Part shown: positions 34,859 through 42,781 of the stretch, one piece after another | Layout: every line of letters begins with the position of its first letter | How positions within the stretch are numbered: position 1 is the first letter of the stretch | Assembly (NCBI RefSeq): GCF_001746415.1 | Contig: NZ_MEHJ01000001.1 | Location: forward strand, 6,826,501-6,890,500 | Source of the DNA: Streptomyces agglomeratus | GTDB lineage: Bacteria; Actinomycetota; Actinomycetes; Streptomycetales; Streptomycetaceae | DNA length: 64,000 nt | Reading direction: 5' to 3' | Made by a program: the position numbers and the translations under genes | The notes under the pieces: model-generated | Told to the model about the DNA's origin: nothing | What the model saw: the letters and a program-made list of their open reading frames with translations, nothing else | The model's database searches: none

Positions 34859-35977
34859 CTAACCGTTCGCCCGCCGGGCGTTTCCGGCGTACCCATGGGG
34901 GTTGAGCTGCTGGAATCTCCAGGCGTCCCCGCACATGTCGGCCAGCCCCCGGGTGGGGCGCCACCCCCAGGCGCGCTCCACCGCCGAGGCGTCCGCGACG
35001 AGTTCCGGCACGTCGCCCGGGCGGCGGGACACGATGTCGTACGGGACGGGGGTACCGCACGCCGCACTGAAGGCCGCGACGACTTCGAGAACCGAACGGC
35101 CCTTCCCGAGGCCGAGGTTGTACGTGTGCATGCCGGGGCCGTCGGCGAGGTGGTCCAGCGCCACGCGGTGGGCCTCCACCGTGTCCATGACGTGGATGTA
35201 GTCACGGACCGCCGTCCCGTCGGGCGTGGCGTAGTCGTCGCCGAAGACGCGGAGCCTGTGGCGCCTGCCCACGGCCACCTGGGCGAGGTAGGGCATCAGG
35301 TTCTCGGGCGTTCCGCTGGGGTCCTCGCCGAGCAGTCCGCTGGGGTGCGCCCCGACCGGGGTGAAGTACCGCAGGGCGACCCCGGTGAAGCCAGGGCTCC
35401 GGCGGCACACGTCGGCCAGGATCTGCTCGCAGATCCATTTGGAGGCGGCGTACGGATTCGTGGGGCGGGCAGGGGTGGCCTCGTTCAGCGGTCCGCGTCC
35501 GGCGTCCCCGTAGATGGAACAGGACGAGGAGAACACCATCTGGCGCACCCCGTGCTCGTCCATCGCCCGCAGCAGAGAGGTGGTGCCGCCGACGTTGGTG
35601 TCGTAGTACTCGACGGGCATCCGTGTCGACTCACCCACGGCCTTGTGCGCGGCGAAGTGCACGACGGCGTCCACAGAGTGGCGGTCGAAGACGGCCGACA
35701 GGGCGCGCCGATCACGGATGTCCAGCTCGTACACGGCCCCCACGAACCGGCCGGCGATCCTTTCCACGCGGGCGAAGACCTGCGGTGTGCTGTTGGAGTA
35801 GTTGTCGACGACGATCAGTTCGTAGCCGTGGTCGAGCAGTTCGACGCACGCGTGACTTCCGATGAAGCCGGCGCCGCCGGTGACGAGCACGGTCGACGGT
35901 GGGTTCGGGCGCCCGGGTGTCCCGTGGGCGGGCGCGTCCCGGACGGGGATCACCGGTGCCGGCTCGCTGTGGGTCAT
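34859..35977 (-). CDS. galE: UDP-glucose 4-epimerase
   Basis: A 372-residue GalE that interconverts UDP-glucose and UDP-galactose. After a 27-residue extension, the NAD motif is VLVTGGAGFIGSHACVELL. The conserved VHFAAHKAVGESTRMPVEYY, the Ser region SSSCSIYGD, catalytic Tyr/Lys in NPYAASKWICEQIL, and VRDYIHVMDTVEAH are present. It is first in the minus-strand sugar-nucleotide operon and divergent from a TetR gene across an A+T-rich 177-bp region. Confidence 0.94.
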   Translation of the reverse strand: MTHSEPAPVIPVRDAPAHGTPGRPNPPSTVLVTGGAGFIGSHACVELLDHGYELIVVDNYSNSTPQVFARVERIAGRFVGAVYELDIRDRRALSAVFDRHSVDAVVHFAAHKAVGESTRMPVEYYDTNVGGTTSLLRAMDEHGVRQMVFSSSCSIYGDAGRGPLNEATPARPTNPYAASKWICEQILADVCRRSPGFTGVALRYFTPVGAHPSGLLGEDPSGTPENLMPYLAQVAVGRRHRLRVFGDDYATPDGTAVRDYIHVMDTVEAHRVALDHLADGPGMHTYNLGLGKGRSVLEVVAAFSAACGTPVPYDIVSRRPGDVPELVADASAVERAWGWRPTRGLADMCGDAWRFQQLNPHGYAGNARRANG

Positions 35978-36154
35978 GACAAGACGCTCCTGAGTAACAC
36001 AACGCTGTACGCTGCTGATGTATATTTACGGCGTATATATCGACTTTGCGACGGTTGTTCCCCGGAGTCAAGAGGGGACCGGGCCCGGCGGGGGCCGTCG
36101 TTCCGGTGGCAGGGTCGAGGTAGGGTCGATCGGTCGACGAGCCCGGAGGCGGTC
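35978..36154. promoter_or_regulatory. A+T-rich divergent promoter region between galE and the TetR gene
   Basis: The segment 36015-36050 is unusually A+T-rich for this genome and contains two GTATAT copies around TTACGGC (36020-36038), a TATA-N9-TATA arrangement. Because a TetR gene lies directly on one side, this is the likely place for its operator and for the galE promoter. The repeat is imperfect, so the exact site is not defined. Confidence 0.4.
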
Positions 36155-36856
36155 ATGCCGAAAGAGACGGAGGACGGTCGCGCGCGACGCGCCAGCGACC
36201 GGGGCCGCTACGGACGGCTCAGCAGGGAGCGCGTGCTGGCCACGGCACTGGAGGTCGTCGACCGCGACGGCCTGTCCGGCCTGAGCATGCGCAAGCTGGG
36301 CGCGGAGCTGGGGGTCGAGGCGATGGCCCTGTACCGGTACGCCCCCAGCAAGGACGCCTTGCTGGACGGGCTGGTCGAGGGGTTCTGCCGGGAGGTCCAC
36401 CAGGAACTGGACCAGCACCCGCCGGCCGGCGGGGGAGCCGACGGCTGGCGCCGCGAACTGCACCGGATCGCGCTCGCCAACCACGGGGTCGCCCTGCGCC
36501 ACCCGAACGTCGTACCGCTCCTGGCCACGCGCCTGCTGTCCACGCCGCTGGCCCGCCGGCCCCTTCCCGTGCAGCGCGGCGACGAACGCGTGCTGGCGGT
36601 GCTGCACGACGCCGGAATCGGGGAGCGCAGGAGCGTGGAGATCCACCGGTGCTTCACCGCGTGGCTGCTCGGCTACCTGCTGGTCGAGCTGCGCGCCATG
36701 GACGACGAGCCGGGCGAACCCGATCCGGCCTTCCGGCTCGGCCTGCACCGGATGCCCGCCGCCGAGCTCCCGCGCCTGCGGGCCACCGCCGCGGCCATGG
36801 ACGGCCGCGGCGGCCCCGAGGGGCTCGCCGCGGGCCTGGACGCCCTGCTGGGGTGA
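36155..36856 (+). CDS. TetR-family regulator (TetR_C-type)
   Basis: A 233-residue regulator starting at ATG 36155. The HTH is in RVLATALEVVDRDGLSGLSM and RKLGAELGVEAMALYRYAPS (about 25-65), the form seen in regulators with a TetR_C_1 ligand domain. The C-terminal part includes HRCFTAWLLGYLLVE. Its position, divergent from galE, suggests it controls the sugar-nucleotide/c-di-GMP gene run and itself. Confidence 0.88.
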   Translation: MPKETEDGRARRASDRGRYGRLSRERVLATALEVVDRDGLSGLSMRKLGAELGVEAMALYRYAPSKDALLDGLVEGFCREVHQELDQHPPAGGGADGWRRELHRIALANHGVALRHPNVVPLLATRLLSTPLARRPLPVQRGDERVLAVLHDAGIGERRSVEIHRCFTAWLLGYLLVELRAMDDEPGEPDPAFRLGLHRMPAAELPRLRATAAAMDGRGGPEGLAAGLDALLG

Positions 36857-37035
36857 CGACCGGGGCCTGCCGCGCCCGCCGGGGGCCCCTGGCGGCGCCT
36901 GTCCGCCGTACGGAGCAGCACGCGTACTCGTGTGTGGGACGCGGCGGCGCGGTCGCTTGGCGGCGGAGGCGGCGGGCGGTGGCCTGGCTCTGCCCGACAC
37001 CCAGTCGCCAGGCAACCCAGCCCCAGGAGGTCCGG

Positions 37036-37440
37036 ATGCGCTCCCCAGCCACCGTCACCGCAGTCGTCCTGCTCGCGCTCGCGGCCGTGGCCCTGCCCGC
37101 CCGGGCGGCGGACGGGCCCGGCGAGGCCGGGAACCCGCCACGGGGGCTGTTCCTCACCGTTTCGGGCTCGGACAGCACCTGGATCCGCGGCGTCCTCCTC
37201 CAGTGCGCCCCCGGGCCCTCGGGACCCCATCCGGCGGCCTCCGACGCGTGCGCCGCTCTCGAAAAGGCGAAGGGTGACTTCGACAAGCTGCCGGGGAACG
37301 CGCGCGCGTGCACCAAGCAGTACGAGCCGGTGACCGTCAGCGCCGCGGGCAGCTGGGGCGGGCTCAGGACGGCATGGCGGAAGACCTACCCGAACGCGTG
37401 CGTGCTGGAAACCGCGACCGGGCCCGTCTTCCGCTTCTGA
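37036..37440 (+). CDS. Subtilisin-inhibitor-like (SSI) secreted protease inhibitor with Lys P1
   Basis: A 134-residue SSI-family protein with a signal peptide (MRSPATVTAVVLLALAAVAL ... PARA). Four Cys form the two expected disulfides (QCAP, DACAAL, RACTKQY, NACVLE). In SSI the reactive loop is CPM-VYDPV; here it reads CTK-QYEPV, so the P1 residue is Lys, pointing to trypsin-like targets rather than subtilisin. A terminator follows the gene. SSI proteins protect against or regulate extracellular proteases. Confidence 0.92.
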   Translation: MRSPATVTAVVLLALAAVALPARAADGPGEAGNPPRGLFLTVSGSDSTWIRGVLLQCAPGPSGPHPAASDACAALEKAKGDFDKLPGNARACTKQYEPVTVSAAGSWGGLRTAWRKTYPNACVLETATGPVFRF

Positions 37441-37465
37441 GCGGTCACCTCCGAGCGGGCACTTC

Positions 37466-37490
37466 CGGGCGGCCGGTGTCCGGCCGCCCG
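37466..37490 (+). terminator. Terminator hairpin after the SSI gene
   Basis: CGGGCGGCCGG (37466-37476) and CCGGCCGCCCG (37480-37490) form a perfect 11-bp stem with a 3-nt loop, 26 bp after the SSI stop codon. Confidence 0.8.
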
Positions 37491-37519
37491 TACCGCATCG
37501 CGCGGTGCAGTGTCGCGCG

Positions 37520-37557
37520 GTGCGATTTCGTTTCAGCGGTGCAGTTTCGTTTCAGCA
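37520..37557. repeat. 19-bp tandem repeat (GTGC..TTTCGTTTCAGC x2)
   Basis: TTTCGTTTCAGC occurs at 37526-37537 and 37545-37556, each preceded by GTGC, giving an exact 19-bp period. A related GCGCGGTGC repeat lies just before it (37502-37523). It sits between two convergent genes. No function assigned. Confidence 0.7.
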
Positions 37558-37573
37558 GACACTCACCGGGCGC

Positions 37574-37732
37574 TCACCGGCTGCGCGACGCGGCCATGCC
37601 GACCGTGACCAGACCGAGCACGACCCAGCCGAACCACAGCCAGCCGTTGCTGCCGAGTGCCGCCGTGTACGCCGATATGACGACCAGCGTCCCGACGGTG
37701 AGCACCCCCATCGACTTCGCAGAACCGGGCAT
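37574..37732 (-). CDS. Small two-helix membrane protein
   Basis: A 52-residue protein starting at ATG 37732 (MPGSAKSMGVLTVGTLVVIS), preceded by an excellent AAGGAGGGG site. It has two hydrophobic segments (VLTVGTLVVISAYTAAL and LWFGWVVLGLVTVGMAA) and a basic end. A longer version from 37768 is possible but lacks a good ribosome-binding site. Unknown function. Confidence 0.65.
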   Translation of the reverse strand: MPGSAKSMGVLTVGTLVVISAYTAALGSNGWLWFGWVVLGLVTVGMAASRSR

Positions 37733-37811
37733 GCGCGCCCCCTCCTTCTGACGGAGGGCCATCGTCACCCCTCAGGGGCTTCCGCGCTACTGTGCCGACG
37801 TTACCGCCGCT

Positions 37812-38771
37812 CTAGCGCCCGCGCGCCTGGAGCGAGGCGAGGTACGCGTTGTACGCCACCAGCTCCTGGTCGCCGTCGCGGTCCGCCGCCCGGTCGGAGC
37901 GCCGCGCGACCCGCTGCTCGGACCGGTACCACTGGAAGACCAGCGCGATCAGGACCAGTACCGAGGGGATCTCCGAGAACGCCCAGGCGATGCCCCCCGC
38001 GGCGTTCTGGTCGCTCAGCGCGTCGATGCCCAGCGACGCGGGCGGGTTCGCGTACGTACCGATCATCGGCTGGGTCGCCATCATCAGCGCGATGCCGAAG
38101 AACGCGTGGAACGGCATACCGGCGAAGAGCTCCAGCATCCGCATCACGTAGCCCGGCCGGTGCGGCCCCGGGTCGACGCCCATGATCGGCCAGAAGAAGA
38201 CCAGACCGACGGCGAGGAAGTGGACCATCATGCCGAGGTGGCCCGGCTTGCTCTCCATCAGGAAGTCGAAGACCGGCGTGAAGTAGAGCGCGTACAGGGA
38301 GGCGATGAACAGCGGGATCGTGAAGGCCGGGTGCGTGACGATCTTCATGTACCGGCTGTGCAGCAGCATCAGCAGCACCTCGCGCGGCCCCTTGCGGTTC
38401 CCGCGTCCCGCCACCGGCAGCGCGCGCAGCGCGAGTGTCACCGGGGCGCCGAGCAGCAGCAGGATGGGCGAGAGCATGCTGATGACCATGTGCTGCACCA
38501 TGTGCACGCTGAACATGACCATGCCGTAGTCGTTCAGCTTGGTGCACATCACCAGCGCCACGCTCAGCACACCGAAGGTGAAGAAGACCGTCCGGCCCAC
38601 CGGCCAGCCGTCGCCGCGCCTGCGCAGCCGCACCAGGCCCCACCCGTACAGGGCGAGCGCGAGGACGCACCCCACCAGGAAGAAGAGGTCGGGGGAGAAC
38701 TCCAGCCCCCGGCTCAGCGTGAACGGCGGCAGATCCATGTTCATGCCGCTGCCGTGCCCGCTGTGATCCAT
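37812..38771 (-). CDS. Cytochrome c oxidase assembly protein (caa3_CtaG type)
   Basis: A 319-residue integral membrane protein with about seven to eight transmembrane segments. The family signature VHMVQHMVISMLSPILLLLG (about 95-115) carries conserved His, and further His occur in MVHFLAVGLVFFWPIMGVDP and FHAFFGIALM. The N-terminus MDHSGHGSGMNM is His/Met-rich and may bind copper. The family supports insertion of copper into cytochrome oxidase or copper handling; which applies here is not certain. Confidence 0.92.
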   Translation of the reverse strand: MDHSGHGSGMNMDLPPFTLSRGLEFSPDLFFLVGCVLALALYGWGLVRLRRRGDGWPVGRTVFFTFGVLSVALVMCTKLNDYGMVMFSVHMVQHMVISMLSPILLLLGAPVTLALRALPVAGRGNRKGPREVLLMLLHSRYMKIVTHPAFTIPLFIASLYALYFTPVFDFLMESKPGHLGMMVHFLAVGLVFFWPIMGVDPGPHRPGYVMRMLELFAGMPFHAFFGIALMMATQPMIGTYANPPASLGIDALSDQNAAGGIAWAFSEIPSVLVLIALVFQWYRSEQRVARRSDRAADRDGDQELVAYNAYLASLQARGR

Positions 38772-38825
38772 CTGCGTACTCCCGTGGGACTGCCCATTCG
38801 TACCGGTTGTCCGCTACAGACTAGA

Positions 38826-38859
38826 ACTGCCCCCGGCCGCGCTCGCGGCCGGGGGCAGT
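38826..38859 (-). terminator. Terminator hairpin after pfkA
   Basis: ACTGCCCCCGGCCGC (38826-38840) and GCGGCCGGGGGCAGT (38845-38859) form a perfect 15-bp stem with a 4-nt loop, 21 bp downstream of the pfkA stop on the minus strand. Confidence 0.87.
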
Positions 38860-38879
38860 CCGTCAGGCAGGAAACAAGA

Positions 38880-39905
38880 TCACAGCACGCACTCGGCCTC
38901 GGCGTACCGCTCGGTGGGAACGGTCTTGAGGGTCTCCACGGCTTCGGCCAGCGGGACCATCACGATGTCCGTGCCGCGCAGCGCCGTCATCATGCCGAAC
39001 TCACCCCGGTGCGCCGCCTCCACCGCGTGCCAGCCGAAGCGGGTGGCGAGGACGCGGTCGTACGCCGTCGGGGTGCCGCCGCGCTGGACGTGGCCGAGGA
39101 TGACGGGCCGCGCCTCCTTGCCGAGGCGCTCCTCCAGCTCGACGGACAGCTGCCGGGCCACGCCCGCGAAGCGCTCGTGGCCGTACATGTCCTTGCCGCC
39201 GACGTCGAACTCCATGGAGCCCTCGCGCGGCTTGGCGCCCTCGGCGACCACGACGATCGCGAACCGCTTGCCGGCCGAGAAGCGCTTGCCGACCAGCTCG
39301 GTCAGCTCACCGATGTCGAAGGGCCGCTCCGGCACCACGATGGCGTGCGCGCCGGCCGCCATGCCGGAGTGCAGCGCGATCCAGCCGGTGTGCCGCCCCA
39401 TGACCTCGACGATCAGCACCCGCTGGTGCGACTCGGCGGTGGTCTTGAGCCGGTCGAGGGCCTCGGTCGCGACCCCGACGGCCGTGTCGAACCCGAAGGT
39501 GACATCGGTCGACGCGATGTCGTTGTCGATGGTCTTCGGTACGCCGACGATCGGCAGCCCGGCCCCGGACAGCAGGTTGGCCGCCTTCAGCGTGCCTTCG
39601 CCGCCGATCGGGATGATCGCGTCGAGTCCGAGCTCCGCGACGTGGCCGCGGGCCTTCTCGACGCCGTCGCGCAGATGCGCGGGCTGGACCCGGGAAGAGC
39701 CGAGAATCGTGCCGCCGCGGGCCAGGATGCCGCCTACCGCGTCGAGATCCAGCTTGCGGTAATCGCATTCCAGCAGGCCCCGCCAGCCGTCGTGGAAGCC
39801 GATGACCTCGTCGCCGTGATCGACGACGGCCCGGTGCACGACGGAACGGATTACAGCGTTCAGGCCGGGGCAGTCGCCGCCGGAAGTGAGTACACCAATG
39901 CGCAT
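38880..39905 (-). CDS. pfkA: 6-phosphofructokinase
   Basis: A 341-residue PFK that phosphorylates fructose 6-phosphate in glycolysis. The nucleotide loop GGDCPGLNAVIRSVV is at the start, IPIGGEGTLKAAN near 100, substrate-binding PKTIDNDI near 124-131, and VMGRHTGWIALHSG near 165. It has Gly in GGEGT, as in ATP-using enzymes, but Lys in KTIDND, as in the actinobacterial group that sits near pyrophosphate-type enzymes. A Streptomyces enzyme of this group uses ATP, so ATP is the best guess. Confidence 0.95.
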   Translation of the reverse strand: MRIGVLTSGGDCPGLNAVIRSVVHRAVVDHGDEVIGFHDGWRGLLECDYRKLDLDAVGGILARGGTILGSSRVQPAHLRDGVEKARGHVAELGLDAIIPIGGEGTLKAANLLSGAGLPIVGVPKTIDNDIASTDVTFGFDTAVGVATEALDRLKTTAESHQRVLIVEVMGRHTGWIALHSGMAAGAHAIVVPERPFDIGELTELVGKRFSAGKRFAIVVVAEGAKPREGSMEFDVGGKDMYGHERFAGVARQLSVELEERLGKEARPVILGHVQRGGTPTAYDRVLATRFGWHAVEAAHRGEFGMMTALRGTDIVMVPLAEAVETLKTVPTERYAEAECVL

Positions 39906-40050
39906 GCCCGGAATACCTTTGCAACGTGGGCGGGAGACCGGACCACGTCGTCCGGTTGGATCCCCGTCACCCTACTCGCGCGGGGTGACGGGGCCGAACC
40001 GGGCGTCCGACAGCTGGACAGCCCAAAGGTGTACGAACCGCGACAGTCCG

Positions 40051-40779
40051 TCAGGCGGGCTGCGTGGCCGCCGCGATGCGCTCGGCGCGCAGCGCCTCGT
40101 ACCACCGGTCGTCGGTGGGCGGCAGCGCGTTGACGTCGAGGGCCAGCTTCAGCAGCAGGTCCGCGATGAGCGGGTTGCGGGCGAGCACGGGGCCGTGCAT
40201 GTACGTACCGAAGACGGTGTCGTTGTACGCGCCCTCCGTGCCGTCACCGGTTCCGTTGCCCTTACCGATCCGCGTCCGGGCGAACGGCCGGGCCGTCGGG
40301 CCCAGATGCGTGATGCCCTGGTGGTTCTCGAAGCCCGTCAGCGGCGGCAGGCCGAGGCGCTCGTCGATGTCGCCGAGGACGTCGCCGACGCACCGCTCGC
40401 CCTCGCCGCGCGTGCTGACCACGTCGAGCAGCCCGAGGCCCGGCTCGCGCTCGCCGAGGTCGTTGATGAACTCGTGGCCGAGGATCTGGTACCCGGCGCA
40501 GACCGAGAAGACGATCGCGCCGTTGGAGACCGCGCGCTCCAGACCGCCGTCGCGGCGCAGCCGCTCCGCCGCGAGGCGCTGCGGCCGGTCCTCACCGCCG
40601 CCGATCAGGTAGATGTCGCCCGAGGTGGGGATCGGCTGGTCGCTGCGTACGTCCACACGCTGGACGTCGAGGCCACGCTGACGGGCCCGGCGCTCGACGA
40701 CGAGGGCGTTGCCCTGGTCGCCGTACGTGCTCAGCAGGTCCGGGTAGATCCACACCAGGCGCAGGCTGTTGTCGCTCAT
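40051..40779 (-). CDS. gatD: Lipid II isoglutaminyl synthase, glutaminase subunit GatD
   Basis: A 242-residue class-I-like glutamine amidotransferase. The nucleophile Cys is in IVFSVCAGYQILGHEF (about 90-105), GGGEDRPQ precedes it, and the His of the triad is in GTYMHGPVLARNP. With MurT it amidates D-Glu to D-isoGln in lipid II of the peptidoglycan. It lies 31 bp downstream of murT in the same transcript, the standard arrangement. Confidence 0.95.
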   Translation of the reverse strand: MSDNSLRLVWIYPDLLSTYGDQGNALVVERRARQRGLDVQRVDVRSDQPIPTSGDIYLIGGGEDRPQRLAAERLRRDGGLERAVSNGAIVFSVCAGYQILGHEFINDLGEREPGLGLLDVVSTRGEGERCVGDVLGDIDERLGLPPLTGFENHQGITHLGPTARPFARTRIGKGNGTGDGTEGAYNDTVFGTYMHGPVLARNPLIADLLLKLALDVNALPPTDDRWYEALRAERIAAATQPA

Positions 40780-40810
40780 GCTTGCTTGTCCTTTTCCGGT
40801 GTACGCGGGC

Positions 40811-42049
40811 CTAGTTGCCGACGCGGCGGCGCAGGTCCTGGAACGCGGTGTAGTTGGCGATCGTCTCGATCAGCCCGGGCGGCGCGAGCTGCACAGCCTC
40901 GTCGAGCGTCTCGCAGACCCGGAACTCCAGGTTCGCGACCTCCAGGCGTACGGCGAGGTCCAGCTTGCGGTCACCGAGCACGAAGATCGGGTGGCCGGCC
41001 AGCCGGGTGTAGTCGACGTCCCAGAGCCAGGAGGTGTCCGTGCCGTCGGCGCCGCGCGCGTTGACGGCCAGGATCACCGGCGTGGGCGGCGGGTTGATGA
41101 GAGAAAACGTTTCGAGCCAGCCCGCCGGGTTCTTCGCGAGCAGCAGCCGCAGGTCGCGCTCCTGGAACTGGACGACGTCGTACCGGCCGGCCACCGCCTG
41201 CACCTGGTACATCCGCTCCAGCGCCACCTGTGGCGGCACGCCGAACACGGCGGCCACGGCGGCGGAGGTCGCGGCGTTCGCCTTGTTGGCGCGGCCGGGC
41301 AGCTGGAGGTGGATCGGCCAGGCCGAACCGTGCGGGTCGACGACGTGGTCGCCGCTCAGCACCCAGCTCGGGGCGGGGCGGCGGAAGCCGCACTCGCCGC
41401 AGAACCAGTCGTCGCCGGGGCGCTGCATCACACCGCCGCAGGACGGGCAGGACCAGGCGTCGTCCTTCCACTCCTGGCCGGCGGCCACCCACACCACGCT
41501 GGGCGAGGAGGACGCGGCCCAGACGATCAGCGGGTCGTCGGCGTTCGCGATGACGACGGCCTTCGTGCCGGACAGGCCCTCGCGCCACTTCTCGGCGAGC
41601 ATCCGGGTCTCGGCGGCCCGGTCGAGCTGGTCGCGCGAGAGGTTGAGCAGGGCGATCGCCTTGGGCGTCACATCGCGTGCGACCCCGGCGAGGTACTTCT
41701 CGTCGACCTCGATCACGCCGTACTTCGCGTCCGAGCCGCCCGCCAGGGCGGAGGTGATGCCCGCCGGCATGTTGGCGCCGAGCGCGTTGGAGACGACGGG
41801 GCCGCTGGCCCGCAGTGCCTCGGCGATGAGCCGGGTCGTCGTGGTCTTGCCGTTCGTCGCGGACACGAGCACGACGTCGAGATGCTGGGCGAGCCGCCCG
41901 AGCAGGTCGGGGTCGAGCTTGAGCGCCACCTTGCCGCCGATCACGGATCCGCTGCCGCGTCCCGCGGCGCGGGACACCGCCGCCGCGGCCTTGCCTGCCG
42001 TCACGGCCAGCTTGGCCCGCGGCGACAACGGCTCCGTGTTGCCTGCCAT
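40811..42049 (-). CDS. murT: Lipid II isoglutaminyl synthase, Mur-ligase subunit MurT
   Basis: A 412-residue Mur-ligase-like protein that activates the D-Glu carboxylate with ATP. The P-loop is VLVSATNGKTTTTRLIAEAL (about 50-69). Four Cys, in CPSCGG and CGECGF, form the zinc ribbon typical of MurT. The C-terminal DUF1727 domain contains NPAGWLETFSLI and ILAVNARGADGTDTSWLWD. The start at ATG 42049 follows AAGGAGGAT. Confidence 0.95.
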   Translation of the reverse strand: MAGNTEPLSPRAKLAVTAGKAAAAVSRAAGRGSGSVIGGKVALKLDPDLLGRLAQHLDVVLVSATNGKTTTTRLIAEALRASGPVVSNALGANMPAGITSALAGGSDAKYGVIEVDEKYLAGVARDVTPKAIALLNLSRDQLDRAAETRMLAEKWREGLSGTKAVVIANADDPLIVWAASSSPSVVWVAAGQEWKDDAWSCPSCGGVMQRPGDDWFCGECGFRRPAPSWVLSGDHVVDPHGSAWPIHLQLPGRANKANAATSAAVAAVFGVPPQVALERMYQVQAVAGRYDVVQFQERDLRLLLAKNPAGWLETFSLINPPPTPVILAVNARGADGTDTSWLWDVDYTRLAGHPIFVLGDRKLDLAVRLEVANLEFRVCETLDEAVQLAPPGLIETIANYTAFQDLRRRVGN

Positions 42050-42198
42050 CGTCACTGATCCTCCTTGCATCCGGCGCCGCATTTGCCCCAGGTCCACCGG
42101 TCAACGTCGGGGCTCAGCCTATCGAGAACAAGCCGGGCCCCCGCACCCCGGCACCACCGGGGGCGCCTCGGCCTCCGGTGGAACGTACGCTTGCCGCC

Positions 42199-42744
42199 AT
42201 GCGACACCGCCCGATTCCCGGCAGTTCCGGGCTCGTACGACCCATGACACTGCTCGGTGACCCGGCGCTCCACGCGCCCTGCGAGACGGTGACCGACTTC
42301 GGTCCCTCGCTGGTCCGGCTCGTCGAGGACATGTTCGCGACGATGTACGCCGCCGAGGGGGTCGGCCTCGCGGCCAACCAAGTCGGCGTACCGCTGCGTG
42401 TCTTCGTCTACGACTGTCCGGACGACGAGGATGTCCGGCATGTCGGTCACATCGTCAACCCACGCCTGGTCGAGGCCGACGGCATCACCGTACGCGGTCC
42501 GGAGGGGTGCCTGTCGCTGCCGGGTATCGAGGCGGGGACGGAACGCTTCGACCGGGCGCTGGTGGAGGGTGTGACGGTGACGGGCGATCCGGTACGCGTC
42601 GAGGGCACCGGCTTCTTCGCCCGCTGCCTCCAGCACGAGTGCGACCACTTGGCCGGGTTGGTCTACACGGACCGCCTGACCGGCTGGCGCCGCGCGAAGG
42701 CGCTGCGCGCGGCACGGCGGGCGTCGTGGGGCGGCGGGTCGTAG
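42199..42744 (+). CDS. def: Peptide deformylase
   Basis: A 181-residue deformylase that removes the formyl group from nascent proteins. All three motifs are intact: GVGLAANQVG (motif 1), EGCLSLPG with the metal Cys (motif 2), and QHECDHLAG with the two metal His and catalytic Glu (motif 3). It is a type-I-like enzyme of standard length. The start is ATG 42199 (MRHRPIPGSSG). It is divergent from murT. Confidence 0.95.
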   Translation: MRHRPIPGSSGLVRPMTLLGDPALHAPCETVTDFGPSLVRLVEDMFATMYAAEGVGLAANQVGVPLRVFVYDCPDDEDVRHVGHIVNPRLVEADGITVRGPEGCLSLPGIEAGTERFDRALVEGVTVTGDPVRVEGTGFFARCLQHECDHLAGLVYTDRLTGWRRAKALRAARRASWGGGS

Positions 42745-42751
42745 GGCGGGT

Positions 42752-42775
42752 CCGCGCCGCCCTTGAGCGGCGCGG
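42752..42775. terminator. Terminator hairpin between def and the TetR gene
   Basis: CCGCGCCGC (42752-42760), a 6-nt loop and GCGGCGCGG (42767-42775) form a perfect 9-bp stem between the convergent stop codons. Confidence 0.65.
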
Positions 42776-42781
42776 CGGCGA

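Noticed and set aside
36015..36050. A+T-rich patch considered as an attachment site or replication origin
   Set aside because: No integrase, tRNA or DnaA-box cluster nearby; a promoter/operator is the simpler reading.
37502..37557. Short tandem repeats considered as a CRISPR-like array
   Set aside because: Only two to three imperfect units of 15-19 bp with no spacers and no cas genes.
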